DNA from: Synechococcus sp. A15-62
GTDB taxonomy: Bacteria; Cyanobacteriota; Cyanobacteriia; PCC-6307; Cyanobiaceae
Direction of reading: 5' to 3'
Length of the DNA: 64,000 nt
Assembly: GCF_014280075.1 (NCBI RefSeq)
Contig: NZ_CP047950.1
Span: 1,984,001-2,048,000, forward strand
Part shown: in pieces, positions 55,057-64,000 of the stretch
Layout of the letters: each line of letters opens with the position of its first letter
Position numbering within the stretch: position 1 is the stretch's first letter
Translations under genes and position numbers: made by a program
Notes under the pieces: model-generated
The model's input: only the letters and a program-made list of their open reading frames with translations
Told to the model about the DNA's origin: nothing
Database searches by the model: none

Positions 55057-55488
55057 ATGAGCATCCGCCTGTACATCGGCAACCTGCCGCAGACCTTTGA
55101 AGAACAGGAGCTGGTGGCTCTGCTCAAGTCGGTGGGAGAAGGGATCCGGTTCAAGTCGGTTCTCGACCGGGAAACCGGGGCATGCCGCGGTTTCGGCTTC
55201 GCCAACGTGGACGATCCGAAGCTGGCTGACGCCGTGATCGAAGCGCTGAATGGCAAGGAGTTCGGCGGCAGCGCTCTGCGCGTCGAGCGCTCCGAGCGTC
55301 GCGACAACAATGCTGGTGGCAACCGTCGTGGGGCACCCAACGCAGCCGGTCAGCCTCAAGTGGCCCGCAAGGCGGTGAACAAAGTGGTTCACTCCGATGC
55401 GAAGAACGAGGGCGCTCCCGACCCCCGCTGGGCCGGCGAGCTGTCCAAGCTCAAGGATCTCTTGGCCAACCAGAAGACGGCGGTTTGA
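55057..55488 (+). CDS. RRM-type RNA-binding protein
   Basis: 143 residues. One RRM with RNP2 LYIGNL near residue 5 and RNP1 RGFGFANV near 46. The C-terminal ~60 residues are N/G/A-rich then basic (NNAGGNRRGAPNA). Such cyanobacterial Rbp proteins respond to cold or localise mRNAs. It has its own terminator. Confidence 0.93.
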   Translation: MSIRLYIGNLPQTFEEQELVALLKSVGEGIRFKSVLDRETGACRGFGFANVDDPKLADAVIEALNGKEFGGSALRVERSERRDNNAGGNRRGAPNAAGQPQVARKAVNKVVHSDAKNEGAPDPRWAGELSKLKDLLANQKTAV

Positions 55489-55531
55489 TCCGTCGCCGAT
55501 CTGATTGAGGGAAACAGCCGATCAACACCAG

Positions 55532-55561
55532 CCCCTGCCGGTCTGACCGGCGGGGGTTTTT
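55532..55561 (+). terminator. Terminator of the RRM protein gene
   Basis: Stem CCCCTGCCGG / CCGGCGGGG with loop TCTGA, then a run of T. It overlaps the crtB stop and could work in both directions. Confidence 0.85.
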
Positions 55562-56468
55562 AGCGTGACTGAGCCAACAGGAATGAACGAGGCAGATCAA
55601 GCAGCTTGTTGACCTTGGCCACGTAGGCACGGTGATTGAACACGTCGTAATCGACCCGCTCGATTTCATCCAGGATGCCGCGGTAGAGCCGAAGCGACGT
55701 CCACACCGGCCAGCGCGCATCGGCAGACAGCCAACGGACTCCTGCTTCGGAGCGAGCAAACCAATCGCGGGCCCGCTCCAGCTGGAAGCGCATCAACGCA
55801 CGCCAGGCATTGTTGAGGGTTCCAGCCATCAACTCCTCCTCGGAATAGCCGAAACGCTCGAGATCTTCCTGCGGCAGATAGATACGACCACGGCCCCGGT
55901 CTTCCCCCACATCCCGGAGGATGTTGGTGAGTTGGTTGGCGATCCCCAGAGCGACGGCGGCATCGGAGGTGTCGGGACAGTCGCTCCAGGGGGCTGAGGT
56001 GTAGGCCTGGTCGACACCCATCACCCCCTGGGTCATCAAGCCAACAGTGCCTGCCACGCGATAGCAATAGAGCTTGAGGTCTTCAAAGCGGGGGTAGCGG
56101 GTCCAGGTGAGGTCCATCCGCTGGCCCTCAATCATGTCGAGGTAAGGCTGAATGCCCTGGGGAAAGCGCTCCAGGGTGTCCACCATCACCGCATCCAGGT
56201 CGTCCTCCACCCGGCCATCAAAGAGAGCACGGGTCTTCTCCTCCCAGCGGTCGAGCCGCTCTGCAAGTTCTTCGACCGGACGCGCCTGGGCCTCCGGGCT
56301 GTCCATCAATTCATCGGTGCGCCGGCACCACACATAAATCGCCCAGATGGCACGCCGCTTCTCCGGAGGGAGAAGCAAGGTGCCGATATAGAACGTCTTG
56401 GCCCACTCGGCGGTCTCCCGACGGCAGGCCTCAAAGGCTGCGTCGAGATCCGGGGAGGCGAGGGGCAT
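55560..56468 (-). CDS. crtB: Phytoene synthase
   Basis: 302 residues. Joins two GGPP to 15-cis-phytoene. The two Asp-rich sites are RRTDELMD near residue 50 and NQLTNILRDVGEDRGRGR near 175. Downstream of pds by 3 bp on the same strand. Confidence 0.95.
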   Translation of the reverse strand: MPLASPDLDAAFEACRRETAEWAKTFYIGTLLLPPEKRRAIWAIYVWCRRTDELMDSPEAQARPVEELAERLDRWEEKTRALFDGRVEDDLDAVMVDTLERFPQGIQPYLDMIEGQRMDLTWTRYPRFEDLKLYCYRVAGTVGLMTQGVMGVDQAYTSAPWSDCPDTSDAAVALGIANQLTNILRDVGEDRGRGRIYLPQEDLERFGYSEEELMAGTLNNAWRALMRFQLERARDWFARSEAGVRWLSADARWPVWTSLRLYRGILDEIERVDYDVFNHRAYVAKVNKLLDLPRSFLLAQSR

Positions 56469-56471
56469 GGC

Positions 56472-57917
<1,446 letters not shown>

Positions 57918-57978
57918 TTAAAAGGGCTTGACCCCCGTTCGCTTCTTAAAGTCGTGTCAGCTTTCCCGTGGGCGCGTC

Positions 57979-58326
57979 TTGGCTGACACCCTTCTCAAGT
58001 GCACCACCCGCCACGTGCGCCTGTTCACAGCAGCACTTCAAGAGGAGGATCTGGTTCCTTCGGATGACCAGCTGACCTTGGATCTGGATCCCGACAACGA
58101 ATTTCTCTGGGATGCCGCCAGCCTCGCCAAGGTGCAGGGACGCTTCAAGGAACTAGTGGATGCCGCAGCCGGCGGCGAACTGAGTGACTACACCCTGCGC
58201 CGCATCGGCACAGACCTGGAGGGATTCATCCGGCAACTGCTCCAGGCCGGAGAACTCAGCTACAACCCAGATGGCCGCGTGCAGAACTTCTCCATGGGCC
58301 TGCCCCGCACCCCTGAACTGTTGTGA
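57979..58326 (+). CDS. ndhM: NAD(P)H-quinone oxidoreductase subunit M
   Basis: 115 residues. Cyanobacterial-type NDH-1 subunit. [14 protein letters not shown] at the start, [26 protein letters not shown] and the end [16 protein letters not shown] at 57979 chosen to match the family; the frame is open to 57928. The stop overlaps the next gene (GTGA). Confidence 0.93.
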   Translation: MADTLLKCTTRHVRLFTAALQEEDLVPSDDQLTLDLDPDNEFLWDAASLAKVQGRFKELVDAAAGGELSDYTLRRIGTDLEGFIRQLLQAGELSYNPDGRVQNFSMGLPRTPELL

Positions 58327-58958
58327 CCGACTCGCGCTACGACCGCGGCGGCCGCCGACCGCGGGACGGCCGCTACGACCGCGTTGAGCGTGACCGCTAT
58401 GACGCTCCGTCCAGGGGCGGATACGGCCGTCCTCCCGGCCCCCCACCAGGGGGTGGAGGCGGCCAGGGAGGCTTTCAATTCAGCACCCTCACCGTGGCCG
58501 TCCTGGCAGGGGTTCTCGTGGTGGGGATCGGCATCGGCAGCGCTGTCACCAGCACCACCACGGGCGACCAGGGAAACATTGCCAGCTCCCAGCAACTGGA
58601 CATGGCCGTTCCCGACCCGGAGTTCTGCCGCCAGTGGGGGGCGAGCGCCTTCGTCATGGACATCGAGATGTACACGACGCTCAACCCCTCCAGCAGCTTT
58701 GTGACCCAGCCGACCCTGCAACCGGGTTGCGTGATCCGTCGGGAGAACTGGTCGGTGCTGCGCAAAGAGGGAGCCATCACCGCCGAGCAGGAGCGTGAGT
58801 GCAAGCAGCGGATGAACACCTTTGCCTACATCGGCTCCGTTCGGGACAAGCCCGTGGTGCGCTGCGTCTACCAAACCGACATCAGTGAGAACAAATTCCT
58901 CACCCGAGGTGTGGCAGATGACGCTGTGGGCGTCACACCAGAGGCCGATCAGTTCTGA
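58323..58958 (+). CDS. DUF3172 membrane-anchored protein
   Basis: 211 residues. N-terminal ~50 residues are R/D/Y/G-rich and disordered ([27 protein letters not shown]). One transmembrane helix ([20 protein letters not shown]) follows, then a ~130-residue DUF3172 domain with four cysteines. GTG start inside the ndhM stop, so coupled to ndhM. Function unknown. Overlaps rbcR by 10 bp. Confidence 0.85.
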   Translation: MTDSRYDRGGRRPRDGRYDRVERDRYDAPSRGGYGRPPGPPPGGGGGQGGFQFSTLTVAVLAGVLVVGIGIGSAVTSTTTGDQGNIASSQQLDMAVPDPEFCRQWGASAFVMDIEMYTTLNPSSSFVTQPTLQPGCVIRRENWSVLRKEGAITAEQERECKQRMNTFAYIGSVRDKPVVRCVYQTDISENKFLTRGVADDAVGVTPEADQF

Positions 58959-59935
58959 ACCAGTTGCTCCCCGATCGCTTCAGGCACGACCTTCGCTGCC
59001 TGGCGAATCGGGCTGTCAGCACTGGCAAAGACGGGCAGAACGTCATTGCGGAAGGCCACCGAAGCACGTGAGCAGTAGCGGGCGGGGTGGGTGATCAGCT
59101 TGAGCTGGCGCCGCACCTGCAGATCAGCCACCTGGGGCCGATGAATCGTGCCCGCCGATAACTCCCGCTCGATCGACACCACGGGAACAAAGGCGGCGCC
59201 CAGGCCCGCCTGAACGGCATTTTTGATGGCTTCCAGCGAATTCAGCTCCATATCGATGCGGAGGCGCTGCACATCCAGGCCGGAACGCGCCAGAAGCTGG
59301 TCGACCATCTTCCGGGTGGTGGATTGCGCATCGAGGCAGACAAAGCCCAGGCGATAGAGGTCTTCCTTGGTGAGTTCAGCCAGCCGGGCCAGGGGGTGCT
59401 TCACCGGCAGCACCAGCGCCAGCTCATCACTGGCGTAGGGCACCACCTGCAGCAGTTCATTGAGTTCCGCTGGCAATTCACCACCGATGATCGCCAGGTC
59501 GATCTGACCGTTGGCCACACTCCAGCCCGTGCGGCGGGTGCTGTGGACCTGGAGCTGCACGGAGACGTCTGGATATTTCTGGCGGAACAGGCCGATCATC
59601 CGGGGCATCAGATAGGTGCCGGTGGTCTGACTTGCCCCCACGATCAGGGATCCACCTTTGAGGTTGTGGAGATCATCCAGGGCCCGACAGGCTTCGTGGC
59701 ACTGGCTCAGGATCCGGTCGCAGTAACTCAGCAGCAGATGGCCCGCTTCAGTGAGCTGCGCCTTGCGCCCGCCGCGATCAAACAGCGACACCTCCAGCTG
59801 CTTCTCCAGGTTCTGGATCTGAAGGCTGACGGCGGGCTGGGTGACGTAAAGACTGTCGGCAGCTTTCTTGAAGCTGCCCTCACTGACAATCGCGCGAAGG
59901 ATCCGCAGCTGGTCGAGGGTGAACGGCAGATCGGC
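58949..59935 (-). CDS. rbcR: LysR-type regulator RbcR
   Basis: 328 residues. N-terminal helix-turn-helix ([28 protein letters not shown]) and effector domain ([22 protein letters not shown]). The match is to RbcR/Ycf30, which regulates Rubisco genes in algae and cyanobacteria. GTG at 59935 chosen, since the family starts [13 protein letters not shown]. Diverges from the NnrU-like gene. Confidence 0.9.
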   Translation of the reverse strand, partial: ADLPFTLDQLRILRAIVSEGSFKKAADSLYVTQPAVSLQIQNLEKQLEVSLFDRGGRKAQLTEAGHLLLSYCDRILSQCHEACRALDDLHNLKGGSLIVGASQTTGTYLMPRMIGLFRQKYPDVSVQLQVHSTRRTGWSVANGQIDLAIIGGELPAELNELLQVVPYASDELALVLPVKHPLARLAELTKEDLYRLGFVCLDAQSTTRKMVDQLLARSGLDVQRLRIDMELNSLEAIKNAVQAGLGAAFVPVVSIERELSAGTIHRPQVADLQVRRQLKLITHPARYCSRASVAFRNDVLPVFASADSPIRQAAKVVPEAIGEQLVQN

Positions 59936-60019
59936 CACCGCGAAACACCCGGAGGAACACCAGAAATTTAGGACCGCCACGTCCGCCAGCCAGAATCACG
60001 CCCTTCCAACGCAGCCGCC

Positions 60020-60751
60020 ATGGCCTCCACCCACCACAGCAGCGTCGTGATGCTGGTGCTGCTGATCCTGTTTGCGGTGATTCACAGCGGTGGAGCTGCC
60101 CTGCGCAGCCGGGCTGAGGACGTGATCGGAGCGAGGGCCTGGCGCCTGATCTTCGCGGCAGCCAGCATTCCCTCGGCCGTGGTGGTGATCGGCTGGTTCC
60201 TGGCCCATCGCTACGACGGGGTGCGGCTTTGGAATCTCCAGGGCGTGCCTGGGGTGATTCCGATCGTCTGGATCGGAACCGCCATCAGCTTTCTCTTCCT
60301 TTATCCAGCCACCTACAACCTGCTGGAGATCCCGGCGGTGCTGAAACCACAGGTGCGTCTTTATGCCACGGGAATCATCCGCATCAGCCGCCATCCCCAG
60401 GCCATCGGGCAAATTCTCTGGTGCCTCACCCACGCCCTCTGGATCGGCAGCAGTTTCATGTTGGTGACCTGCGCGGGCCTGATCGGCCATCACCTCTTCG
60501 CCGTCTGGCATGGCGACCGGCGCCTGAAGACCCGCTTCGGTGAGGCCTTTGATGAGCTCAAGGCCAGCACATCGATCGTGCCGTTCGCTGCCGTTCTGGA
60601 CGGACGCCAGCAGCTGGAGTGGCAGGAATTTGTCCGCCCCGCGCAACTGGGCATCGCCATTGCCGTCGGCGTCTTCTGGTGGGCCCACCGCTTCATTCCG
60701 ACGGCTGCCGAGTTGATGCGCAATTCAGCACTCCAGAACCTGCTGGGCTGA
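60020..60751 (+). CDS. NnrU/Z-ISO family membrane protein, candidate 15-cis-zeta-carotene isomerase
   Basis: 243 residues, about 6 transmembrane segments. NnrU-family blocks IHSGGAALR near residue 22, the conserved RISRHPQAIGQILWCLTHAL near 118 with candidate heme-axial His, and HHLFAVWHGDRRL near 158. Plant Z-ISO belongs to this family and opens the 15-cis bond between pds and zds. Both desaturases are in this window, which supports but does not prove that role. It is upstream of ndhF. Confidence 0.75.
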   Translation: MASTHHSSVVMLVLLILFAVIHSGGAALRSRAEDVIGARAWRLIFAAASIPSAVVVIGWFLAHRYDGVRLWNLQGVPGVIPIVWIGTAISFLFLYPATYNLLEIPAVLKPQVRLYATGIIRISRHPQAIGQILWCLTHALWIGSSFMLVTCAGLIGHHLFAVWHGDRRLKTRFGEAFDELKASTSIVPFAAVLDGRQQLEWQEFVRPAQLGIAIAVGVFWWAHRFIPTAAELMRNSALQNLLG

Positions 60752-60785
60752 GCTGCCTACACTCGCTTCAACCTGCTGTTTGCGG

Positions 60786-62795
60786 ATGCCCTCGGCCGAG
60801 GAACTCGCCTGGCTCATTCCCGTTCTGCCCCTGTTCGGCGCCGTGCTGACCGGGCTGGGATTGATCAGCTTCAACCGCACGATCAACCGGTTGCGCAAAC
60901 CCGTTGCGCTGCTGTTGATCTCCTGTGTTGGTGCAGCTGCGGCCCTCAGTTACAGCATCCTCTTCAACCAGCTCAATGGCGCCCCACCGGTCGAGCATCT
61001 GTTCGTCTGGGCCAGTGCCGGCAGCTTCGTTCTGCCGATGGGCTACGTGGTGGATCCGCTTGGGGCGGTGATGCTGGCACTGGTCACCACCATCGCCCTG
61101 CTGGTGCTGGTGTATTCCCACGGCTACATGGCCCACGACAAGGGCTATGTGCGCTTCTTCACCTACCTAGCGCTGTTCAGCAGCTCCATGCTGGGGCTGA
61201 TCATCAGCCCAAATCTCCTCGAGATCTACGTCTTCTGGGAGCTGGTGGGCATGTGCTCCTATCTGCTGGTGGGCTTCTGGTACGACCGTGATGGCGCCGC
61301 CCACGCTGCCCAGAAAGCCTTTGTGGTGAACCGGGTGGGTGACTTCGGCCTGCTGCTGGGCATCCTTGGTCTGTTCTGGGCCACCGGCAGCTTCGATTTC
61401 CAGGGAATCGCTGATGGCTTGCAGAACGGCCTGGCCGCCGGAACCGTGGCGCCATGGGCCGCGCTGCTGCTCTGCCTGCTGGTGTTCATGGGTCCGATGG
61501 CCAAGTCGGCCCAGTTCCCTCTCCACGTCTGGCTGCCCGATGCCATGGAGGGCCCGACGCCGATTTCAGCGCTGATTCACGCCGCCACGATGGTGGCCGC
61601 AGGGGTGTTCCTGGTCGCCCGCCTCGATCCCCTCTACGCCCAGTTCCCCGTCGTTCAAACAGTGATCGCCGTCGTTGGCACGATCACCTGCTTCCTGGGG
61701 GCCTCCATTGCCCTCACCCAGATGGATCTCAAGAAGGGTCTGGCCTACAGCACCGTCTCCCAGCTCGGTTACATGATGCTGGCGATGGGTTGCGGCGCCC
61801 CGGTCGCCGGCATCTTCCACCTGGTGACCCATGCCTTCTTCAAGGCGATGTTGTTTCTGGGATCAGGCTCCGTCATTCACGCCATGGAGGAGGTGGTGGG
61901 CCACGAGCCCGTTCTCGCCCAGGACATGCGCCTGATGGGAGGCCTACGCAAGAAGATGCCCGTCACCTCGATCACCTTCTTCATCGGCTGCATCGCCATC
62001 AGCGGCATTCCACCCCTGGCCGGCTTCTGGAGCAAGGACGAAATTCTTGGTCAGGCCTTCAACAGCTACCCGCTGCTCTGGGTGGTGGGCTTCCTGACAG
62101 CAGGGATGACAGCTTTCTATATGTTCCGCCTCTATTTCCTCACCTTTGAAGGGGAGTTCCGCGGCAACGACACCGCCATGCAGGCCCAGCTGCTGAGCGC
62201 AGCCGGAAAGGATCCTTCCGAGCACCACGCCCATGGCGGCAGCGTGCATGAATCGGCCTGGCCGATGGCGGCCCCCTTGGCGGTGCTGGCGGTGCCTTCT
62301 GTGCTGATCGGCCTGCTTGGCACCCCCTGGAACAGCCGATTCGCAGGCCTTCTCAATCCCGAAGAAGCCCTCGAGATGGCCGAACAGTTCAGCTGGGGCG
62401 AGTTTCTACCTCTGGCGGGCGCCTCCGTGGCCATCTCTGTGGCCGGCATCACCCTGGCCGTTCTGGCCTATGCCCTGCGTCGAATTGATCTGGGGCAGCT
62501 GGTGGCAGGTCGCTTCCCGGCGGTGAATGCTTTCCTCGCCAACAAGTGGTACCTCGATGTGGTGAACGAGAAGCTGTTCGTTCGCGGCAGCCGCAAACTG
62601 GCGCGCGAGGTGCTCGAGGTGGACGCCAAGGTGGTGGATGGCGTGGTCAACCTCACCGGACTGCTCACCCTCGGCAGCGGCGAAGGTCTCAAATATCTCG
62701 AGACCGGACGGGCCCAGTTCTACGCCCTGATCGTGTTTGCCGGCGTGATCGGCTTGGTGGTGCTGTTCGGCGTGATCGGCGGACCAATCGCTTAA
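60786..62795 (+). CDS. ndhF: NAD(P)H-quinone oxidoreductase subunit 5
   Basis: 669 residues, about 16 transmembrane segments, antiporter-like subunit of NDH-1. YVFWELVGMCSYLLVGFW near residue 145 and KSAQFPLHVWLPDAMEGPTPISALIHAATMV-type proton-channel block near 240 (Lys, Glu and His visible). C-terminal long helix region ends in VVLFGVIGGPIA. ATG at 60786; an in-frame TTG lies two codons earlier. ndhD follows after a hairpin. Confidence 0.96.
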   Translation: MPSAEELAWLIPVLPLFGAVLTGLGLISFNRTINRLRKPVALLLISCVGAAAALSYSILFNQLNGAPPVEHLFVWASAGSFVLPMGYVVDPLGAVMLALVTTIALLVLVYSHGYMAHDKGYVRFFTYLALFSSSMLGLIISPNLLEIYVFWELVGMCSYLLVGFWYDRDGAAHAAQKAFVVNRVGDFGLLLGILGLFWATGSFDFQGIADGLQNGLAAGTVAPWAALLLCLLVFMGPMAKSAQFPLHVWLPDAMEGPTPISALIHAATMVAAGVFLVARLDPLYAQFPVVQTVIAVVGTITCFLGASIALTQMDLKKGLAYSTVSQLGYMMLAMGCGAPVAGIFHLVTHAFFKAMLFLGSGSVIHAMEEVVGHEPVLAQDMRLMGGLRKKMPVTSITFFIGCIAISGIPPLAGFWSKDEILGQAFNSYPLLWVVGFLTAGMTAFYMFRLYFLTFEGEFRGNDTAMQAQLLSAAGKDPSEHHAHGGSVHESAWPMAAPLAVLAVPSVLIGLLGTPWNSRFAGLLNPEEALEMAEQFSWGEFLPLAGASVAISVAGITLAVLAYALRRIDLGQLVAGRFPAVNAFLANKWYLDVVNEKLFVRGSRKLAREVLEVDAKVVDGVVNLTGLLTLGSGEGLKYLETGRAQFYALIVFAGVIGLVVLFGVIGGPIA

Positions 62796-62810
62796 GGCCT
62801 AACGCCCATG

Positions 62811-62840
62811 TGTGTCATCGCCTATCGAGGTGATGACACA
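62811..62840. promoter_or_regulatory. Long inverted repeat between ndhF and ndhD
   Basis: Arms TGTGTCATCGCC and GGTGATGACACA pair over 12 bp with one mismatch that would be a G-U in RNA, loop TATCGA. There is no T-run after it, so it is not a standard terminator. It may be an mRNA processing or stability element, or a protein-binding site. Confidence 0.5.
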
Positions 62841-62887
62841 GCGGCCATGATTTCTACGATCCAACCAGTAAGGATCGGATTGACAGC

Positions 62888-64000
62888 GTGTTCGAATTCG
62901 CAGTCGCCGGGGTGAGTGAGCCGGTGCAGGCCACCGTTCCATGGCTGAGCCTGTCGATCCTGGTGCCGATTGTGGGTGCCCTGCTGGTTCCGCTGGTTCC
63001 CGACAAAGGCGAGGGCAAGCAGGTCCGCTGGTACGCCCTGATCGTGACGCTGATCACCTTCCTGATCACCGTCGCGGCTTACCTCACCGGCTACGACCCG
63101 AGCCTGAGTGGCTTGCAGCTGTCTGAACGGGTGAGCTGGCTGCCGGATCTTGGCCTCACCTGGGCGGTGGGAGCCGACGGCCTCTCGATGCCGTTGATCC
63201 TGCTCACCAGCTTCATTACCAGCCTGGCCTGCCTGGCGGCATGGCCGGTGAGTTTCAAACCACGGCTGTTTTATTTCCTGCTGCTGGCCATGGACGGCGG
63301 CCAGATCGCGGTGTTCGCCGTGCAGGACATGCTGCTGTTCTTCCTGGCCTGGGAACTGGAACTGATCCCGGTGTATCTGCTGTTGGCCATCTGGGGCGGC
63401 AAGAAACGCCAGTACGCCGCAACCAAATTCATCCTCTACACAGCCGGCAGCTCGTTGTTCATCCTGCTGGCCGCCCTGGCCATGGGCTTCTTCGGCGGCG
63501 GCACCCCCAGTTTTGAGTACACCGCTCTTGCGGCCAAAGACTTCGGAACGGGCTTTCAACTGCTCTGCTATGCCGGGCTACTGATCGCCTTCGGCGTGAA
63601 GCTACCCATCGTGCCCCTGCACACCTGGCTGCCAGATGCCCATGGCGAAGCCACAGCTCCGGTGCATATGTTGTTGGCCGGCATCCTGCTGAAGATGGGC
63701 GGGTATGCCCTGCTGCGCTTCAACTGTGAACTGCTGCCAGCAGCCCACTCCCAGTTCGCACCACTGCTGATCGTGCTGGGGGTGGTGAACATCATCTACG
63801 CCGCCCTCACCTCCTTCGCCCAGCGCAACCTCAAGCGAAAGATCGCCTACAGCTCGATCAGCCACATGGGCTTCGTGCTGATTGGCGTGGGCAGCTTCAG
63901 TGCCCTGGGCACCAGTGGCGCCATGCTGCAGATGATCAGCCACGGCTTGATCGGCGCCAGCCTGTTCTTCCTCGTGGGTGCCACCTACGACCGCACCCAC
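62888..64000 (+). CDS. ndhD: NAD(P)H-quinone oxidoreductase subunit 4, cut by the window end
   Basis: 371 codons visible, open at the edge. GTG start at 62888. Antiporter-like membrane subunit with [17 protein letters not shown] (the conserved Glu) near residue 150 and [20 protein letters not shown] near 240 with Lys, His and the HTWLPDAH motif. It is 92 bp downstream of ndhF, the common ndhF1-ndhD1 pair of cyanobacteria. Confidence 0.95.
   Translation, partial: MFEFAVAGVSEPVQATVPWLSLSILVPIVGALLVPLVPDKGEGKQVRWYALIVTLITFLITVAAYLTGYDPSLSGLQLSERVSWLPDLGLTWAVGADGLSMPLILLTSFITSLACLAAWPVSFKPRLFYFLLLAMDGGQIAVFAVQDMLLFFLAWELELIPVYLLLAIWGGKKRQYAATKFILYTAGSSLFILLAALAMGFFGGGTPSFEYTALAAKDFGTGFQLLCYAGLLIAFGVKLPIVPLHTWLPDAHGEATAPVHMLLAGILLKMGGYALLRFNCELLPAAHSQFAPLLIVLGVVNIIYAALTSFAQRNLKRKIAYSSISHMGFVLIGVGSFSALGTSGAMLQMISHGLIGASLFFLVGATYDRTH

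Overview
The window is chromosomal DNA of a GC-rich marine picocyanobacterium, most likely a Synechococcus of the marine subcluster. The evidence is photosynthesis genes (psbD, ycf3, ycf34, rpaA, rpaB, rbcR, ndhO, ndhM, ndhF, ndhD, a petL-like gene), the poly-cis carotenoid route (crtB, pds, zds), SLH-domain porins, very short intergenic gaps and many TTG/GTG starts in 4-bp stop/start overlaps. No phage, insertion sequence, rRNA or CRISPR array was seen. The only tRNA found is tRNA-Asn(GUU).

Layout. 0-4.1 kb: rimO followed by two tandem MFS paralogs, with a fossil copy of the rimO 3' end between them, and a tiny petL-like gene. 4.2-9 kb: a B12-binding radical SAM protein, then a minus-strand cluster of a double-domain pterin synthase homologue, a RibD-type reductase, a FemAB-like acyltransferase and DUF4346. 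9-25.5 kb: housekeeping genes (aroK, rbfA, nagZ-like, hemD, zds, an A-type Fe-S carrier, an LpxB-like protein, ndhO, cysK). 25.5-29 kb: two SLH/OprB porins, each with its own terminator and a possible Yfr1 small-RNA target site at its start codon. 29.1-37.5 kb: the most accessory-looking stretch, with membrane glycosyltransferases (two GT39-like, one GT2-GtrA), two DUF2079 proteins that overlap tail to tail, and an unknown membrane protein. 37.6-41.7 kb: a second unknown membrane protein, a solitary psbD, UPF0367, an orphan ABC ATPase, tRNA-Asn and rpaA. 41.7-55.5 kb: holB-tmk-copper ATPase, ycf3, radA, then rpaB-plsX-fabH-fabD-plsC (fatty acid and phospholipid start-up), ycf34-tsaB-ydcF, cca and an RRM protein. 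55.5-64 kb: crtB-pds diverging from ndhM, DUF3172, rbcR, an NnrU/Z-ISO-like protein, ndhF, and ndhD cut by the window edge.

How the genes work together. Much of the window serves thylakoid function: NDH-1 subunits for cyclic flow and respiration, a PSII D2 copy, PSI assembly (Ycf3), a copper pump, carotenoid synthesis, and the two OmpR-type regulators RpaA and RpaB. The porins and the glycosyltransferase/DUF2079 block point to the cell envelope. The observations most worth follow-up are the rimO-tail/MFS duplication scar, the porin mosaicism with possible Yfr1 sites, a 17-codon ORF with a very strong Shine-Dalgarno upstream of the porins, the glycosyltransferase/DUF2079 block, and several unexplained DNA dyads. 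No clearly new multi-gene system could be proven from sequence alone.
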